Source of the DNA: Chromatiaceae bacterium
Lineage (GTDB): Bacteria; Pseudomonadota; Gammaproteobacteria; Chromatiales; Chromatiaceae
Reading direction: 5' to 3'
DNA: 8,164 nucleotides
Assembly (NCBI GenBank): GCA_016880695.1
Contig: JAEHCY010000461.1
Span: forward strand, 1-8,164
The notes under the pieces were generated by a model. That model was not told where the DNA came from. It saw only the letters and a program-made list of their open reading frames with translations, and searched no databases. Numbering within the stretch: the first letter of the stretch is position 1; every line of letters starts with the position of its first letter. Shown piece by piece: positions 6,813-8,164 of this stretch. The position numbers and the translations under genes are program-made.

Positions 6813-7868
6813 ATGAGTAGTCCCGTCGCCGAGGTCCACTTCGGAGGCCCCGACCTTGCCCCGCGCCGGCTGCGTGATCTGCTCGAGGCCTGTGTCCGCG
6901 CGGTCCCGCCCGGCGGCCGGATCGACTGGGTAACCTACTACTTCCGCGACCGCAGACTCGCCGAGTCCCTTCTCGAGGCCCGGCGCCGCGGCGTCGTCGT
7001 GCGCCTGACACTGGAGGGACGCCCCCGCACGGAGCACGCCTGCGACCGCGTTGTCGCCCGGCTTACCGGTCCCGGCGGGCTCGGCGAGGGGTTGCGGACG
7101 GTGCGCATGTGGCCCGTTCCCACGCCTCCCGGCAAGCTTCGCTACCCCCACCTGCACGAGAAGCTCTATTGTTTCTCGCACCCCGAGCCGCTGTCCTTCG
7201 TCGGTTCCTACAATCCCTCGGGGGACGACCCGGAAGAGGACCCCGCCGTTATCGACGAGATCCGCGACCAGGACCGTGGCCACAACCTGCTAGTCGCGTT
7301 TCGCGACCCGAGCCTGGTGGAGGGCCTGCGGGCGCACGCCGACTGGCTCCACCATACCCCTGTTCCCGGTCTGCTCGGGGTCATCGCTCGTGCCAACCGG
7401 CGGCTTCGGTCGGGCAGCACCGAGATCCACTTCCTGCCGCACATCGGCCGCCATCCCTTGCTCGGCCGTCTCGACGGCCTTGGCAGCAGCGCCCGTGTGC
7501 GCATCGCCGGGTCGCACGTTAAGGGCGCGGGCATCGTCCGAGCTCTCGGGGGCTTGGCGCGGCGCGTTGGCTCGGTGGACCTGGTGGCGGAGGATACCGA
7601 GCGTCGGGTCCCCTCGCGGGTGGAGGAGCAGCTTCGTGCTGCGGGGATCCGCTTCCGTCGCACCGCCGACCCCGCGGGCCTGCCGATGCACAACAAGTTC
7701 GTCCTCGCCGAGGAGAGCGGGCAGCGTTGGGTTGCCTTCGGTAGCTTCAACTGGACGACCCGGTCGTTCTGGATCAACCGTGAGATCCTCACGATCTCCT
7801 CGGACGAAGATCTGTTCGCCGCCTTCGACGAACGTTGGAAGGCGCTGGAGCGGGGGTCGGGCTGTTAA
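6813..7868 (+). CDS. Phospholipase D superfamily protein (cardiolipin synthase/PLD-like)
   Basis: PLD-fold enzymes use two HKD half-sites to break and remake phosphodiester bonds in phospholipids, or in some members nucleic acids. Numbering from the ATG at 6813 (351 aa), half-site one is HEK with His115 and Lys117, followed by GSYN (131-134). Half-site two is HNK with His293 and Lys295, followed by GSFNWTTRSF (310-319). The Asp normally four residues after Lys is replaced by Ser in the first motif and by Glu in the second. Both His-Lys pairs and both GSxN motifs are kept, so activity is plausible. No signal peptide or membrane helix is seen, which fits a cytosolic or peripheral protein. A GTG at 6780 would add 11 residues, and neither start has a strong ribosome binding site. 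The gene lies between the lipid-export gene and a surface-carbohydrate gene, so a lipid-modifying role is suggested but a nuclease cannot be excluded. Confidence 0.8.
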   Translation: MSSPVAEVHFGGPDLAPRRLRDLLEACVRAVPPGGRIDWVTYYFRDRRLAESLLEARRRGVVVRLTLEGRPRTEHACDRVVARLTGPGGLGEGLRTVRMWPVPTPPGKLRYPHLHEKLYCFSHPEPLSFVGSYNPSGDDPEEDPAVIDEIRDQDRGHNLLVAFRDPSLVEGLRAHADWLHHTPVPGLLGVIARANRRLRSGSTEIHFLPHIGRHPLLGRLDGLGSSARVRIAGSHVKGAGIVRALGGLARRVGSVDLVAEDTERRVPSRVEEQLRAAGIRFRRTADPAGLPMHNKFVLAEESGQRWVAFGSFNWTTRSFWINREILTISSDEDLFAAFDERWKALERGSGC

Positions 7869-7893
7869 CGGCCGCCCCAGCTTTCGATACTCT
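7865..7893 (+). promoter_or_regulatory. Weak sigma-70-like promoter candidate for the surface-carbohydrate gene
   Basis: TTAACG (7865-7870) and TACTCT (7888-7893) each match four of six consensus bases at the ideal 17-bp spacing. The -35 overlaps the stop codon of the PLD gene. A start near 7900 would give a leader of about 190 nt containing the ops-like core. This is by eye only. Confidence 0.25.
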
Positions 7894-7894
7894 G

Positions 7895-7914
7895 TGGCCC
7901 TGGGCCCTGGGCCC
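7895..7914. repeat. Short tandem repeat TGGCCC + 2x TGGGCCC
   Basis: TGGCCC (7895-7900) is followed by two copies of TGGGCCC (7901-7907 and 7908-7914). Each copy contains the palindrome GGGCCC. It lies between the PLD stop codon and the structured leader. It could be slippage-prone or form a GC-rich hairpin. Confidence 0.5.
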
Positions 7915-7950
7915 TCGGGTCGTGCGGGGCTGATGCTGCCTGGGATCGCC

Positions 7951-8031
7951 CACCCCGGACTTCCTCGGCGGGTGCGCTAACCCGCCTGGGCAAGGCGGTA
8001 GCCGAGCATCCAAGGAAGTGCCCGCCGGGTG
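7951..8031 (+). ncRNA. Candidate structured leader RNA with mutually exclusive hairpins
   Basis: Nested complementary arms span 81 nt. CACCC (7951-7955) pairs with GGGTG (8027-8031), and GG (7957-7958) with CC (8025-8026) across a one-base bulge. ACTTCCT (7959-7965) pairs with AGGAAGT (8013-8019), and CGGC (7966-7969) with GCCG (8001-8004). In the centre CCGCCT (7982-7987) pairs with AGGCGG (7993-7998). A competing 7-bp hairpin is GGCGGGT (7967-7973) with ACCCGCC (7980-7986). The two central hairpins cannot coexist, as in an attenuator or riboswitch. No known RNA family is recognised, and GC-rich DNA yields chance stems. Confidence 0.35.
7994..8002 (+). promoter_or_regulatory. ops-like element (RfaH recruitment core GGCGGTAGC)
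   Basis: GGCGGTAGC is identical to the first nine bases of the Escherichia coli ops core, the part of JUMPstart leaders where RfaH loads onto paused RNA polymerase and suppresses termination in long surface-polysaccharide operons. It lies 90 nt upstream of, and on the same strand as, a surface carbohydrate biosynthesis gene, which is the expected place. The next bases (CGA) differ from the usual GTG. The GGGCAA before it only loosely resembles the G-rich part of JUMPstart. Confidence 0.5.
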
Positions 8032-8091
8032 TTTGGCGGCCTTGATCGGAACCACCGATACTACGTTCGTCTCAATGGAAGCGAAAACCCG

Positions 8092-8164
8092 ATGAGTCAC
8101 TCGCCCTCCACCCTTCTCATCCCCGTCGAGATCCAGGTCCGCGAGATGGACGCCAAGATCCTGC
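8092..8164 (+). CDS. Surface carbohydrate biosynthesis protein (5' end only)
   Basis: Only 24 residues are in the window. The start LLIPVEIQVREMDAKIL (8-24) matches, from memory, the N-terminus of a family named surface carbohydrate biosynthesis protein, whose members begin with a pattern like LIPVExQVRELDAKLLL. Those proteins are encoded in capsule/O-antigen-type clusters and their biochemical step is poorly defined. The ATG at 8092 has GGAAG at 8077-8081 with a 10-nt spacer. The ops-like core and a possible structured leader lie just upstream, so this is probably the first gene of a polysaccharide operon continuing to the right. With so few residues the family call is tentative. Confidence 0.6.
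   Translation, partial: MSHSPSTLLIPVEIQVREMDAKIL

Noticed and set aside
6517..6816. 99-aa plus-strand frame running into the PLD start
   Set aside because: It is Arg-rich with no motif and resembles chance open frames in GC-rich DNA. It is not needed to explain the PLD gene.
6639..7283. 214-aa minus-strand frame overlapping the PLD gene start
   Set aside because: It mirrors the codons of the plus-strand PLD gene, which carries the conserved motifs, and it has no domain of its own.
7951..8031. Known riboswitch such as cyclic-di-GMP type I
   Set aside because: GGTAGCC is reminiscent, but the conserved core (CAnnGCAAACC... and the tetraloop receptor) is absent. It is left as an unclassified structured leader.

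Overview
The window is high-GC DNA from what looks like a Gram-negative proteobacterium. The evidence is an lptF gene (LPS export permease), a surface-carbohydrate gene at the right edge, and an ops-like RfaH recruitment sequence (GGCGGTAGC) in front of that gene. RfaH/ops control of surface polysaccharides is best known in Gammaproteobacteria, so a high-GC gammaproteobacterium is my best guess. The lineage cannot be fixed from sequence reading alone.

Layout. (1) 1-1014, minus: lptF, running off the left edge. (2) 1015-1265: a divergent intergenic region with a 14-bp perfect palindrome and weak promoter candidates. (3) 1266-3746, plus: a two-gene unit. The first gene is an alpha-oxoamine synthase that best fits bacterial serine palmitoyltransferase. 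The second is a CDP-alcohol phosphatidyltransferase with an extra N-terminal domain of about 150 residues. (4) 3747-3825: a convergent gap with a GC-rich hairpin. (5) 3826-5574, minus: a complete ABC exporter half-transporter of the MsbA/lipid-exporter type. (6) 5575-6812: about 1.2 kb with no confidently called gene. It holds one possible small ORF, several inverted repeats and possible coding remnants. (7) 6813-7868, plus: a phospholipase D-superfamily protein with two HxK...GSxN half-motifs. (8) 7869-8091: a leader region with a TGGGCCC tandem repeat, nested inverted repeats and the ops-like core. (9) 8092-end, plus: the first 24 residues of a surface carbohydrate biosynthesis protein.

How they may work together. 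SPT makes the sphingoid base 3-ketodihydrosphingosine. The CDP-alcohol enzyme could place a phospho-headgroup on a lipid. The ABC protein could flip the product across the inner membrane, and LptF belongs to the LPS bridge to the outer membrane. This suggests an envelope-lipid locus (sphingolipid or a related amino-lipid, plus surface glycan) rather than housekeeping DNA. Each family assignment rests on visible motifs. The joint pathway is inference, and no ceramide synthase or ketosphinganine reductase is visible here.
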